In this document: positions 36,839-44,190 of the stretch, in pieces | How positions within the stretch are numbered: position 1 is the stretch's first letter | How the letters are laid out: the number at the start of each line of letters is the position of its first letter | Assembly (NCBI GenBank): GCA_002293345.1 | Contig: DBDB01000010.1 | Coordinates: 1-53,079 of the forward strand | Direction of reading: 5' to 3' | Source of the DNA: Alistipes sp. UBA943 | GTDB lineage: Bacteria > Bacteroidota > Bacteroidia > Bacteroidales > Rikenellaceae | Length of the DNA stretch: 53,079 bases | Notes under the pieces: model-generated | What the model was told of the DNA's origin: nothing | The model's database searches: none | The model's input: the letters and a program-made list of their open reading frames with translations, nothing else | Position numbers and translations under genes: made by a program

Positions 36839-37725
36839 AACTTTTCAGAACCATAGCAATGCCGGTCGGCATGTTAATCGGGGCACTGTTGTGTCGTCCC
36901 ATCGTGGCGATGGACACGGCTACCGATGGATGGATCACACCGATGTTGATCTTCGTGATGTTGTTCATTACGTTTTGCCGCATCAAACCGCGCCGTATGC
37001 ACTTCTCATGGCTGTATGCATGGCTTTTGACGGTACAGTTGGCGGTGTGCGGAGTGATCTATTTCGCCTTGGTATGCTATTCGCCGCTGTTAGCTCAAGG
37101 GGCATTGATCTGCGTCCTGACACCCGTGGCGATGGCATCGGTGGTGATCGGCGGCATGCTGGGCGCGAACGTCACCCTGATGGCGACGTACAGCCTCATC
37201 AATAACTTCGTCATCGCCTTCGTGGCACCGGCCGTATTGTCATGGATAGGGGGAGAGGGGATCACGTTTTGGATCGTTTTTGCGAGAGTGGGGCCTATGC
37301 TGATCCTGCCTTTTGTCGCGGCACAGTTGTGTCGTTGGGTGCTGCCCCGCGTGGCACACTGGCTGTCGTGGCACAGCGAATGGTCGTTTTACGTGTGGTT
37401 GGTTTCGTTGGTGGTGATTATCGGACGTACGACGGCTTTTATGATTGATTTACAGGGAGTTAGCATCTGGATGGAACTCGCTTTGGCCGCCGTGGCATTG
37501 GTGATATGTCTGTGTCAATTCCCGTTGGGACGCCACCTCGGACGTCGTTACGATGATCCTGTGGCGGGTGCACAGCTCCTCGGGCAGAAGAACACGATCC
37601 TTGCCATCTGGATGTCGCAATCATTCCTCGATCCCATATCGTCACTCGCCCCGACGGCCTATATCCTGTGGCAAAACAGCGTTAATTCGTGGCAGCTCTA
37701 CCGCTCCGGAAAGAGAAAGACGTAG
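36835..37725 (+). CDS. Bile acid:sodium symporter-family (BASS-like) transporter
   Basis: 296 residues from the ATG at 36835, which overlaps the symporter stop. About nine to ten membrane helices; TPVAMASVVIGGMLGANVTLMATYSLINNF and the late GQKNTILAIWMSQSFLDPISSLAPTAYILWQN match the BASS fold's crossing-helix regions. Substrate unknown (bile acids, organic anions or keto acids are known in the family). Coupled to the SSF gene. Cassette D lies just downstream on the other strand. Confidence 0.82.
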   Translation: MKLFRTIAMPVGMLIGALLCRPIVAMDTATDGWITPMLIFVMLFITFCRIKPRRMHFSWLYAWLLTVQLAVCGVIYFALVCYSPLLAQGALICVLTPVAMASVVIGGMLGANVTLMATYSLINNFVIAFVAPAVLSWIGGEGITFWIVFARVGPMLILPFVAAQLCRWVLPRVAHWLSWHSEWSFYVWLVSLVVIIGRTTAFMIDLQGVSIWMELALAAVALVICLCQFPLGRHLGRRYDDPVAGAQLLGQKNTILAIWMSQSFLDPISSLAPTAYILWQNSVNSWQLYRSGKRKT

Positions 37726-37751
37726 ATACTCACTCTCTTTGTCTCCTTCTT

Positions 37752-37956
37752 CCGCCCTACATTAGATCTTTATACAACGGAGGGAGAAGCCGTAGGTGAC
37801 GTAATCGGTATTCGTCGCATACGTAGTGCCGGCATTGAAACTGAACCAGCGCGCATACGTCGTAGACGAAGCCGAGAGCATCCAATAGTAGCCGAGGGAA
37901 GTCTGATAGTTCAACTGACCACTGGAGTAGCGACGGTACCCCGCCGCGGGGAGGAT
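37752..37956 (-). repeat. Silent FISUMP-type C-terminal cassette D
   Basis: Minus-strand frame open from ILPAAGYRRYSSGQL through SLGYYWML and ARWFSFNAGTTY to YGFSLRCIKI-stop (stop 37762-37764). It starts about 20 bases after the stop of the DUF486 gene and in the same orientation. It is the closest relative of cassette A. By my count there are 38 base differences over ~58 aligned codons, 23 of them at first or second codon positions, with identical ends. Confidence 0.8.
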
Positions 37957-37974
37957 GGAGAAGATGGAGGGCGA

Positions 37975-38340
37975 TTATTTTTTGAAGATGAAGAACACCG
38001 CCACGACAAGGAAGAAGAACCCGACGAGATGATTCCACCTGATCGGTTCGGACTTCATGAAGGCCAACATAAAGAGTGTGAAGATGATAAGTGTGATCAC
38101 CTCCTGCATCACTTTAAGTTCCCATAGCGAGAAGGGTCCCCCGAACTGTGCGCTTCCGAGACGGTTGGCCGGCACCATGAAAAAGTACTCGAACAGTGCG
38201 ATGCTCCAACTGAGAAAGATGACCCCGATGAGTCCGACACGCTCGAATTTCGAGCGAAAGGCGATCTGCCCGTACCACGCCAGCGTCATGAAACTATTGG
38301 CACAGACGAGCAACGCCACAGTAGCGATGGCACGTGTCAT
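37975..38340 (-). CDS. DMT-family membrane protein (DUF486)
   Basis: 121 residues, four hydrophobic segments. The central FEYFFMVPANRLGSAQFGGPFSLWELKVMQEVITL is the DUF486 signature. The family is a half-size member of the drug/metabolite transporter clan with unknown substrate. It lies 8 bp from the rfbB stop and may be the last gene of the rhamnose transcript, though functionally unrelated. Cassette D follows its stop. Confidence 0.88.
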   Translation of the reverse strand: MTRAIATVALLVCANSFMTLAWYGQIAFRSKFERVGLIGVIFLSWSIALFEYFFMVPANRLGSAQFGGPFSLWELKVMQEVITLIIFTLFMLAFMKSEPIRWNHLVGFFFLVVAVFFIFKK

Positions 38341-38347
38341 GATTGGG

Positions 38348-39373
38348 CTATTTTGAGTGCGTCACTTCGTCGATCCAAGGTTGGTTGTCGAGGTACCACT
38401 GCACGGTTTTCTCGATACCCTCCTCGAACTGTAAGGAGGGCTCCCAACCCAATTCGCATTGGAGTTTCGACGCGTCGATCGCATAGCGCAGATCGTGCCC
38501 CGCACGATCCTCGACATAAGTGATCAGGTGATCACTTGTGCCCTCGGTATGGCCGAGCATGCGATCGACGGTCTTGACGATGACACGGATCAGGTCAATG
38601 TTCGTCCACTCGTTGAATCCACCGATATTGTACGTGTCGCCGACGCGTCCCTCGTGGAAGATCAGGTCGATGGCACGCGCGTGATCCTCGACATACAACC
38701 AGTCGCGTACGTTCTCACCCTTACCGTACACGGGCAATGGTTTTTGCTGACGTATGTTTTTGATAAAGAGCGGGATAAGCTTTTCGGGGAACTGGTATGG
38801 ACCGTAGTTGTTCGAGCAATTCGTCACGACGGTAGGCAATCCGTATGTATCGTGATAGGCACGCACGAAGTGGTCGGAAGATGCCTTGGCAGCGGAGTAG
38901 GGGGAGTGCGGATCGTAACGCGTCTCCTCGGTGAAGAGGGTGTCGTCGAACTGCAGTGTGCCGTACACCTCGTCGGTGGAGATGTGATAAAATCGTTTGT
39001 CTCCTAAGTTGTTACCCCACAGCTCCTTAGCTGCCTGTAACAGCGTGAGGGTACCGAGGACGTTGGTACGTGCGAAGGTGAAGGGATCGGTGATCGACCG
39101 ATCGACATGACTCTCGGCAGCGAGGTGGATCACGCCGTCGATATCATATTTGCGCATCACGTCACGGATCGTGTCGAGGTCACAAATATCGGCCTTTACA
39201 AAGGTGTAGTTGGGTGCATTTTCGATATCGCGAATGTTGGCCAGATGCCCGGCATAGGTTAATTTGTCGAGATTAACGATGTGATAGTCAGGGTATTTCG
39301 TGACGAATAGACGCACGACATGCGACCCGATAAAACCGGCACCTCCGGTTATCAGAATATTTCTTTTAGGCAT
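38348..39373 (-). CDS. rfbB: dTDP-glucose 4,6-dehydratase
   Basis: 341 residues from the ATG at 39373 (MPKRNILITGGAGFIGS); a longer frame exists upstream but overlaps rfbD and is not homologous. Short-chain dehydrogenase fold: NAD loop GGAGFIGS, the STDEVYG active-site segment and YSAAKASSDH catalytic Tyr/Lys. It makes dTDP-4-keto-6-deoxyglucose, second step to dTDP-L-rhamnose. Its start lies 22 bp inside the end of rfbD, so translation is coupled. Confidence 0.96.
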   Translation of the reverse strand: MPKRNILITGGAGFIGSHVVRLFVTKYPDYHIVNLDKLTYAGHLANIRDIENAPNYTFVKADICDLDTIRDVMRKYDIDGVIHLAAESHVDRSITDPFTFARTNVLGTLTLLQAAKELWGNNLGDKRFYHISTDEVYGTLQFDDTLFTEETRYDPHSPYSAAKASSDHFVRAYHDTYGLPTVVTNCSNNYGPYQFPEKLIPLFIKNIRQQKPLPVYGKGENVRDWLYVEDHARAIDLIFHEGRVGDTYNIGGFNEWTNIDLIRVIVKTVDRMLGHTEGTSDHLITYVEDRAGHDLRYAIDASKLQCELGWEPSLQFEEGIEKTVQWYLDNQPWIDEVTHSK

Positions 39374-40209
39374 TTTTCTAACGATATTGTCCAGTGTGGG
39401 ACGGTGATGTGGAATATATTTTTGATTTTCGATTTGTCGAGTACCGAGAACGCCGGGCGTTCGGCACGCGTGGGATACTCGTCTGATCGACAGGGAGTTA
39501 CGTGACACTTGTGTCCCGCCATGCGGTTGATCTCGTGTGCAAAGTCGTACCACGAGCAAACCCCCTCGTTCGAGAAGTGATACGTGCCTTCGTGACCCGT
39601 AAAGTCCCGATTTTCAATCCGCTCTACGATGAACCGTGCCAGATCGGCGGCATAGGTCGGCGTGCCGATCTGATCGAACACCACACGCAGCGTCTCCTTT
39701 TCGGACGTCAGTCGAAGCATCGTTTTTAGGAAATTCTTCCCATAGGGAGAGTACAGCCATGCCGTTCGGATGACGAGGTGTTTGCACCCCGATGCCCTGA
39801 CAGCCTCCTCGCCGGCGAGTTTCGTTTGTCCGTACGCGCCGAGCGGTGACGTTCTGTCCTCCTCGCGAAGGGGGGTGTTTTGGGCGGTGCCGCCGAAGAC
39901 ATAGTCTGTCGAGACGTGAAACAGCGTGGCATCGACCACTTTGGCGGCATCGGCTAAGTGTTTGACCGCCAGATGGTTGATCTTGTCCGCCAGTTCGGGT
40001 TCATCCTCCGCGGCATCGACATTCGTGTAGGCGGCACAGTTGACGATCGCCCCGATTTGGTGCTCCTCCGTGAAATGTGTCACAGCCTGTGGATCGGAGA
40101 TATCGAGTTCCGCGACATCGGTAAAGTGCCACGTGTGTCGTGACGATGCGGCACACGTGCGGAGTTCCGAGCCAAGTTGTCCGTTGGCGCCTGTGACGAG
40201 AATATTCAT
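39352..40209 (-). CDS. rfbD: dTDP-4-dehydrorhamnose reductase
   Basis: 285 residues. NAD(P)H-binding GANGQLGSEL, VSTDYVFGG and catalytic YGQTKLAGEEA. It performs the last reduction to dTDP-L-rhamnose for surface polysaccharide or glycoprotein glycans. It overlaps rfbC by 4 bp and rfbB by 22 bp. Confidence 0.96.
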   Translation of the reverse strand: MNILVTGANGQLGSELRTCAASSRHTWHFTDVAELDISDPQAVTHFTEEHQIGAIVNCAAYTNVDAAEDEPELADKINHLAVKHLADAAKVVDATLFHVSTDYVFGGTAQNTPLREEDRTSPLGAYGQTKLAGEEAVRASGCKHLVIRTAWLYSPYGKNFLKTMLRLTSEKETLRVVFDQIGTPTYAADLARFIVERIENRDFTGHEGTYHFSNEGVCSWYDFAHEINRMAGHKCHVTPCRSDEYPTRAERPAFSVLDKSKIKNIFHITVPHWTISLEKCLKEIF

Positions 40210-40763
40210 AGGTCGAATAATGCTTTAAGTGATACGCCGCAACTGTCTTTGGCTGAGATCGTTAATTCGTCATGCGAAAGGCGCCAGTCGATCGCCAGAT
40301 CGGGATCGTTCCACGCCACGGTCAGTTCGGTTTCGGGTGCGTAGAAATTGTCACATTTGTACTGGAAGATGGCCTCGTCGCTCAGCACCACAAATCCGTG
40401 AGCCATGCCGCGCGGGATGAACAGCTGACGGTGATTTTCGCCCGACAGTTCCACCGCCACATGACGTCCGAACGTGGGCGACCCCTTGCGAATATCCACC
40501 GCCACGTCCAGCACGCGTCCCACAGCGACGCGTACAAGCTTCGCTTGCGCGGCATCATTTCCATCCTTGCCGCGCTGGACGTGGAGGCCGCGCAGCACAC
40601 CGCGACGTGATTTACTCTCGTTATCCTGTACCCACTGCACGGGTCCGACCAAACGCTCGAATTCGCGTTCGGACCAACTCTCGAAAAAGTATCCCCGTTC
40701 GTCCCCGAAAACTTTGGGTTCGAGAATCACTACGCCGGGTATGGCTGTCTCAACTATATTCAT
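40206..40763 (-). CDS. rfbC: dTDP-4-dehydrorhamnose 3,5-epimerase
   Basis: 185 residues, a cupin-fold double epimerase. Motifs: GYFFESWSEREFE, SRRGVLRGLHVQ (catalytic His), AQAKLVRV, VDIRKGSPTFG and FIPRGMAHGFVVLSD (second catalytic region). A short extra stretch between HVQ and AQAKLV (GKDGNDA) is part of a branched palindrome (40502-40584). Overlaps rfbA and rfbD by 4 bp each. Confidence 0.95.
   Translation of the reverse strand: MNIVETAIPGVVILEPKVFGDERGYFFESWSEREFERLVGPVQWVQDNESKSRRGVLRGLHVQRGKDGNDAAQAKLVRVAVGRVLDVAVDIRKGSPTFGRHVAVELSGENHRQLFIPRGMAHGFVVLSDEAIFQYKCDNFYAPETELTVAWNDPDLAIDWRLSHDELTISAKDSCGVSLKALFDL
40502..40584. repeat. Cloverleaf-shaped palindrome in rfbC
   Basis: Outer stem of 11 bp, CCACGTCCAGC (40502-40512) with GCTGGACGTGG (40574-40584). 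Inside, almost without spacers: ACGCGTC/GACGCGT (40513-40533), CAAGC-TTC-GCTTG (40535-40547) and GCGGCA/TGCCGC (40549-40573). It is the most compact example here. It is not a tRNA: no T-arm, anticodon or CCA features. Confidence 0.85.
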
Positions 40764-41647
40764 CTCTCCTTTAACTCCTCAATGACCTTTAGGAGGTACT
40801 GCCCATACTGATTCTTGATCATCGGTTCGGCAACTGCACGCATCTTCTCCTCCGAGATCCATCCCTTGCGGTACGCAATACCTTCCAGGCACGCAATCTT
40901 CAACCCCTGACGCTTCTCGATCACCTCCACGAAGATCGACGCTTGTGCCAACGAGTCGTGCGTACCGGTGTCCAACCACGCGAATCCCCTCCCCAGTGTC
41001 TGTACCTTCAACTCCCCATCCTCCATAAACCGCTGATTGACGGTCGTAATTTCCAACTCGCCGCGTGCCGATGGTTCGATCTCGTGTGCCACCCTGACGA
41101 CTTTATTGGGGTAGAAATACAGTCCCACGACGGCGTAGTTCGACTTCGGATGTGCCGGTTTCTCCTCCAATGAGAGACAATTCCCCTCGGCATCGAGTTC
41201 CGCCACGCCGTAACGCTCCGGATCATCGACACGATATCCGAAAACCGTCGCTTTGCGATCCTCGTCCGCCGTACGTACCGCCTCGCGCAACATGCCTGAA
41301 AATCCTGCCCCGTGAAAAATGTTGTCACCCAACACCAGACACGCATCGTCATTGCCGATAAACGCCTCGCCGATCAGGAAAGCTTGCGCCAACCCGTCCG
41401 GAGAGGGTTGTTCGGCATACTCGAACCGCACACCGAAATCACTCCCGTCGCCCAACAGGCGGCGAAAAGCAGGCAGATCCGTGGGCGTGGAGATAATCAA
41501 AATCTCGCGTATCCCCGCCAACATCAACACCGAAATGGGGTAATAGATCATCGGTTTGTCGTAAACAGGCAAAAGTTGCTTGCTTACGCCCTTCGTGATC
41601 GGGTAGAGGCGTGTGCCCGACCCGCCGGCCAAAACGATACCTTTCAT
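40760..41647 (-). CDS. rfbA: Glucose-1-phosphate thymidylyltransferase
   Basis: 295 residues from the ATG at 41647 (MKGIVLAGGSGTRLYPIT). First enzyme of dTDP-rhamnose synthesis: glucose-1-phosphate + dTTP. It has the sugar-nucleotide loop GGSGTRL, LLPVYDKPMIYYP, and metal Asp in LVLGDNIFHG. First gene of the four-gene rfbACDB operon. A TATCTTC element on the minus strand ~25 bases upstream of the start may be its promoter. Confidence 0.97.
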   Translation of the reverse strand: MKGIVLAGGSGTRLYPITKGVSKQLLPVYDKPMIYYPISVLMLAGIREILIISTPTDLPAFRRLLGDGSDFGVRFEYAEQPSPDGLAQAFLIGEAFIGNDDACLVLGDNIFHGAGFSGMLREAVRTADEDRKATVFGYRVDDPERYGVAELDAEGNCLSLEEKPAHPKSNYAVVGLYFYPNKVVRVAHEIEPSARGELEITTVNQRFMEDGELKVQTLGRGFAWLDTGTHDSLAQASIFVEVIEKRQGLKIACLEGIAYRKGWISEEKMRAVAEPMIKNQYGQYLLKVIEELKER

Positions 41648-41719
41648 CAAAAAGTTGAATTAGGGTTTGAATTTGGCCGTGAAGATAGCAAAAAATCCCC
41701 GGAAATACAATCCCTCCGC

Positions 41720-41974
41720 TTACAGTACCGTGATCGCGTCCTCTTCGATCTCGATATTGGCACCGTGTCGAATGGCATTCTGGATCACTTCGCGCAGTTC
41801 GTCCGATGTCTCGTACACCTCGCCGAAATCGACACACGCACCCGCACTGTCCAGGTCGAGATAATTTTTCAGATGCAGTTTGCCGCCGTGTTTGGACGAC
41901 AGGAGGTTTTTCATGTCCGCGATCAGGTGATCCTCCGTCTCGGGGAGGAGCAACGGGTTGTTCGGTGTGCTCAT
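41720..41974 (-). CDS. Small acidic hypothetical protein
   Basis: 84 residues, no signal or membrane segment. It contains LLPETEDHLIADMKNLLSSKHGG and a repetitive acidic C-terminus (DELREVIQNAIRHGANIEIEEDAITVL). No family recognised. It starts ~30 bp from the divergent promoter of the DUF3575-like gene. Open frame, codon use and spacing suggest a real gene, but it is short. Confidence 0.55.
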   Translation of the reverse strand: MSTPNNPLLLPETEDHLIADMKNLLSSKHGGKLHLKNYLDLDSAGACVDFGEVYETSDELREVIQNAIRHGANIEIEEDAITVL

Positions 41975-42001
41975 AGCTGTATGGGTTTACGAAATTTATC
42001 T

Positions 42002-42009
42002 TAAATTTG
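42002..42009 (+). promoter_or_regulatory. TAnnTTTG promoter box (TAAATTTG)
   Basis: Exact -7 element, 13 bases before the ATG at 42023. A second TAAATTTG at 42623-42630, overlapping the stop of that gene, could drive the FIVAR lipoprotein gene. Confidence 0.55.
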
Positions 42010-42022
42010 TGGCACAAAAAGC

Positions 42023-42625
42023 ATGCCTGATTATATGAAAAAGCTACTGACGATCCTACTTTTGCTCACTTTGACCACACCCGTGCTGGCGAAACGCACC
42101 GATACTCCCCATTGGGACGGACACCACCGTGTCGACCGGACACACCTCAAATTCAACGCACCCTTCTGGTTGCTCGGCATGCCCAACGCCTCGGTCGAGG
42201 TACCCGTACATCGGATCGTCACCCTCAACGGCGAGGTGCTCTATTCGCCTTGGAAGAGCGTTTTCGGAGGCAACAGATTCCAAATGCTGCAAGTGTCGCC
42301 CGAGGTGCGGGTATATCCGTGGGGCGCGTTCCGCAAGCTCTATGTCGGATTCTACACCTCGTACCACAGGTTCAAGATGACCAAGTGGAACTACCTCAAC
42401 CAGGGGAAATATCAGGACGGAAACGGCCTTTCGGCAGGCTTTACGGTGGGATTCCAGGTGCCCTTTTCGGAACGTTGGTCGATGGATGTGTACGTGAGCG
42501 GCGGATGGCAACACAGCTGGTACAGGGGTTATGTTACCGCTACGGGCGAACAGTATGCCCCGTCGAACAAGTCAGGCGAGTGGTTGCCGTATAAGGCGGG
42601 GATCGCGTTCGGTTACGCGCTTTAA
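42023..42625 (+). CDS. DUF3575-like outer-membrane beta-barrel protein
   Basis: 200 residues; translation may begin at 42023 or at the MKK codon at 42035. Signal peptide (KKLLTILLLLTLTTPVLA), then alternating strands (HLKFNAPFWLLGMPNASVEVPV, VSPEVRVYPWGAF, YVGFYTSYHRF, GFTVGFQVPFSERWSMDVYVSGGW) ending in an aromatic-flanked strand GIAFGYAL. This is the pattern of DUF3575 barrels common in Bacteroidales. Role unknown. It precedes a lipoprotein gene by 82 bp. Confidence 0.7.
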   Translation: MPDYMKKLLTILLLLTLTTPVLAKRTDTPHWDGHHRVDRTHLKFNAPFWLLGMPNASVEVPVHRIVTLNGEVLYSPWKSVFGGNRFQMLQVSPEVRVYPWGAFRKLYVGFYTSYHRFKMTKWNYLNQGKYQDGNGLSAGFTVGFQVPFSERWSMDVYVSGGWQHSWYRGYVTATGEQYAPSNKSGEWLPYKAGIAFGYAL

Positions 42626-42707
42626 ATTTGCGTTTGATTCGATTCGGCCCGCTATTTGCATGCGCATTCGATGTTACTTTAAATTTCACTTAATTATCAA
42701 ATGCGTT

Positions 42708-44129
42708 ATGAAAAAAATTTTTTTAATCGCACTGGCCGGAATCCTCGCGCTCGGTGCGGCGACGTCGTGTAACGACAGTGAAGTCGAATTTACCGTGACG
42801 TTTAACACCCAAGGTGGCTCGGCCGTCACTCCGCAGGTAATTCCCGACGGTGGTAAGATCACCAAACCTGCCGATCCCACCCGTGCCGATTACACCTTCG
42901 CCGGATGGTACAAAGAGACGGCGTGTATCAACGTGTGGGATTTCGACAAGGATGTTGTTCGCAACGCCCTCACACTCTATGCCAAGTGGACGGGTGCCGG
43001 TGCTCCGGGCGACAGCCAGGCCAAGATCGACCTGAAAGCCTCGATCGACGCGTCTGCCACGCTCAAACAGGGTGACTACACTTCTACGTCATGGGCTGCC
43101 TTCCAGACGGCCCTTACTGCGGCAGCGACCGCCTATGCAGATACCAACAGTACGGATGCCCAATTGACAGCTGCAAAAACAGCACTCGACGGAGCCAAGA
43201 ATGCCCTCGTGGCTGCCGCCGACAAGAGTAGTTTGAGTGCCGCCGTGACGGCGACGGGTACGTTGCGTCCCTATGGCTACACGGCCGAATCGTGGACGGC
43301 GTTCCAAACGGCACGCAACGCAGCGATCGGCATACAGGCCAATGGCGATGCCACACAGGCTCAGGTGGACGAGGCGCTGACGAACCTCAACACGGCTGTC
43401 GAAGGACTTCAGGCCGCTACATCGAGTGACAATGGCGGCAGCACGGACGATCCCGCCCCGGACAAGACTTCGTTGAGCGCTTCCATCACCGCTGCCCAGG
43501 GTAAGACAGAGGGTGACTACACGTCCGATTCATGGGCTTCGATGCAGAGTGCGCTCACGGCCGCCATTGCGATTCAAGGTGACACCACCGCCTCACAGGC
43601 ACAGGTAGACGCCGCGAAAGCCAATCTGGACAGGTCCGTTGCGGCGCTTCAGCACACCGCCGCGGCCAACGAAACAACCACCAAAACGGATCTCGACACG
43701 TTCATTGCCGACACGGATAAACTCGTTGAGGCGGACTACACAGCCGATTCATGGGCTGTGCTGCAAAGTGCGTTGACGGATGCGCGACAGGTTTCGGCCG
43801 ACGGATCGGCGACACAGAGCCAGATCAATTCCGCCTATGCGGCGCTCGAAACGGCTGTTCAGAACCTGATGCCCAGCACGGCTAATACGGGTACGGTCAG
43901 CACGTTGACCAACCAGTTGATCAGTCTGGTGAATGCCCTGCCGACGGTCGATCAGTTGAACCGCAACCCGTTGCTCGCTGTGACGACACGCCTCGCCGCA
44001 AGGACAGCTGACGGAGTACGTGACGCGCTGATGTTGCTGTTGGGTAACACGGCACCGGACAACGTGCTGACGCTGAACGAGACGCTGAACGGAGTTCTCA
44101 GTGTGGTTGGATTGGGCGACCTGATCTAA
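42708..44129 (+). CDS. Lipoprotein with Listeria-Bacteroides repeat and four FIVAR domains
   Basis: 473 residues from the ATG at 42708. Signal with lipobox ATSC (about residue 21). First comes one Listeria-Bacteroides (Flg_new-type) repeat: VTFNTQGGSAVTPQVI...YTFAGWYKE...LYAKW. Then come four FIVAR three-helix repeats, each with a YT..SW..(F/L/M)Q.A motif, at about residues 107, 176, 252 and 325, and an unassigned C-terminal helical region. FIVAR units occur in surface proteins that bind host or glycan targets; a surface adhesin or spacer role is inference. It ends at the strong shared terminator. Confidence 0.85.
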   Translation: MKKIFLIALAGILALGAATSCNDSEVEFTVTFNTQGGSAVTPQVIPDGGKITKPADPTRADYTFAGWYKETACINVWDFDKDVVRNALTLYAKWTGAGAPGDSQAKIDLKASIDASATLKQGDYTSTSWAAFQTALTAAATAYADTNSTDAQLTAAKTALDGAKNALVAAADKSSLSAAVTATGTLRPYGYTAESWTAFQTARNAAIGIQANGDATQAQVDEALTNLNTAVEGLQAATSSDNGGSTDDPAPDKTSLSASITAAQGKTEGDYTSDSWASMQSALTAAIAIQGDTTASQAQVDAAKANLDRSVAALQHTAAANETTTKTDLDTFIADTDKLVEADYTADSWAVLQSALTDARQVSADGSATQSQINSAYAALETAVQNLMPSTANTGTVSTLTNQLISLVNALPTVDQLNRNPLLAVTTRLAARTADGVRDALMLLLGNTAPDNVLTLNETLNGVLSVVGLGDLI

Positions 44130-44142
44130 CGCAACGCCACAT

Positions 44143-44181
44143 AACAAAGAGAGCCCGCCATCATGGCGGGCTCTCTTTGTT
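44143..44181. terminator. Strong bidirectional terminator
   Basis: Perfect 17 bp stem (44143-44159 with 44165-44181) around ATCAT, between convergent genes. Confidence 0.9.
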
Positions 44182-44190
44182 TGGAATAAC

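Noticed and set aside
38348..39559. Longer rfbB start at 39559
   Set aside because: The extra 62 residues overlap rfbD and have no similarity to the family; MPKRNILITGG at 39373 is the normal N-terminus.
40502..40584. Cloverleaf fold considered as a tRNA gene
   Set aside because: Arm lengths are wrong, there is no T-loop or anticodon consensus, and it lies within rfbC coding sequence.
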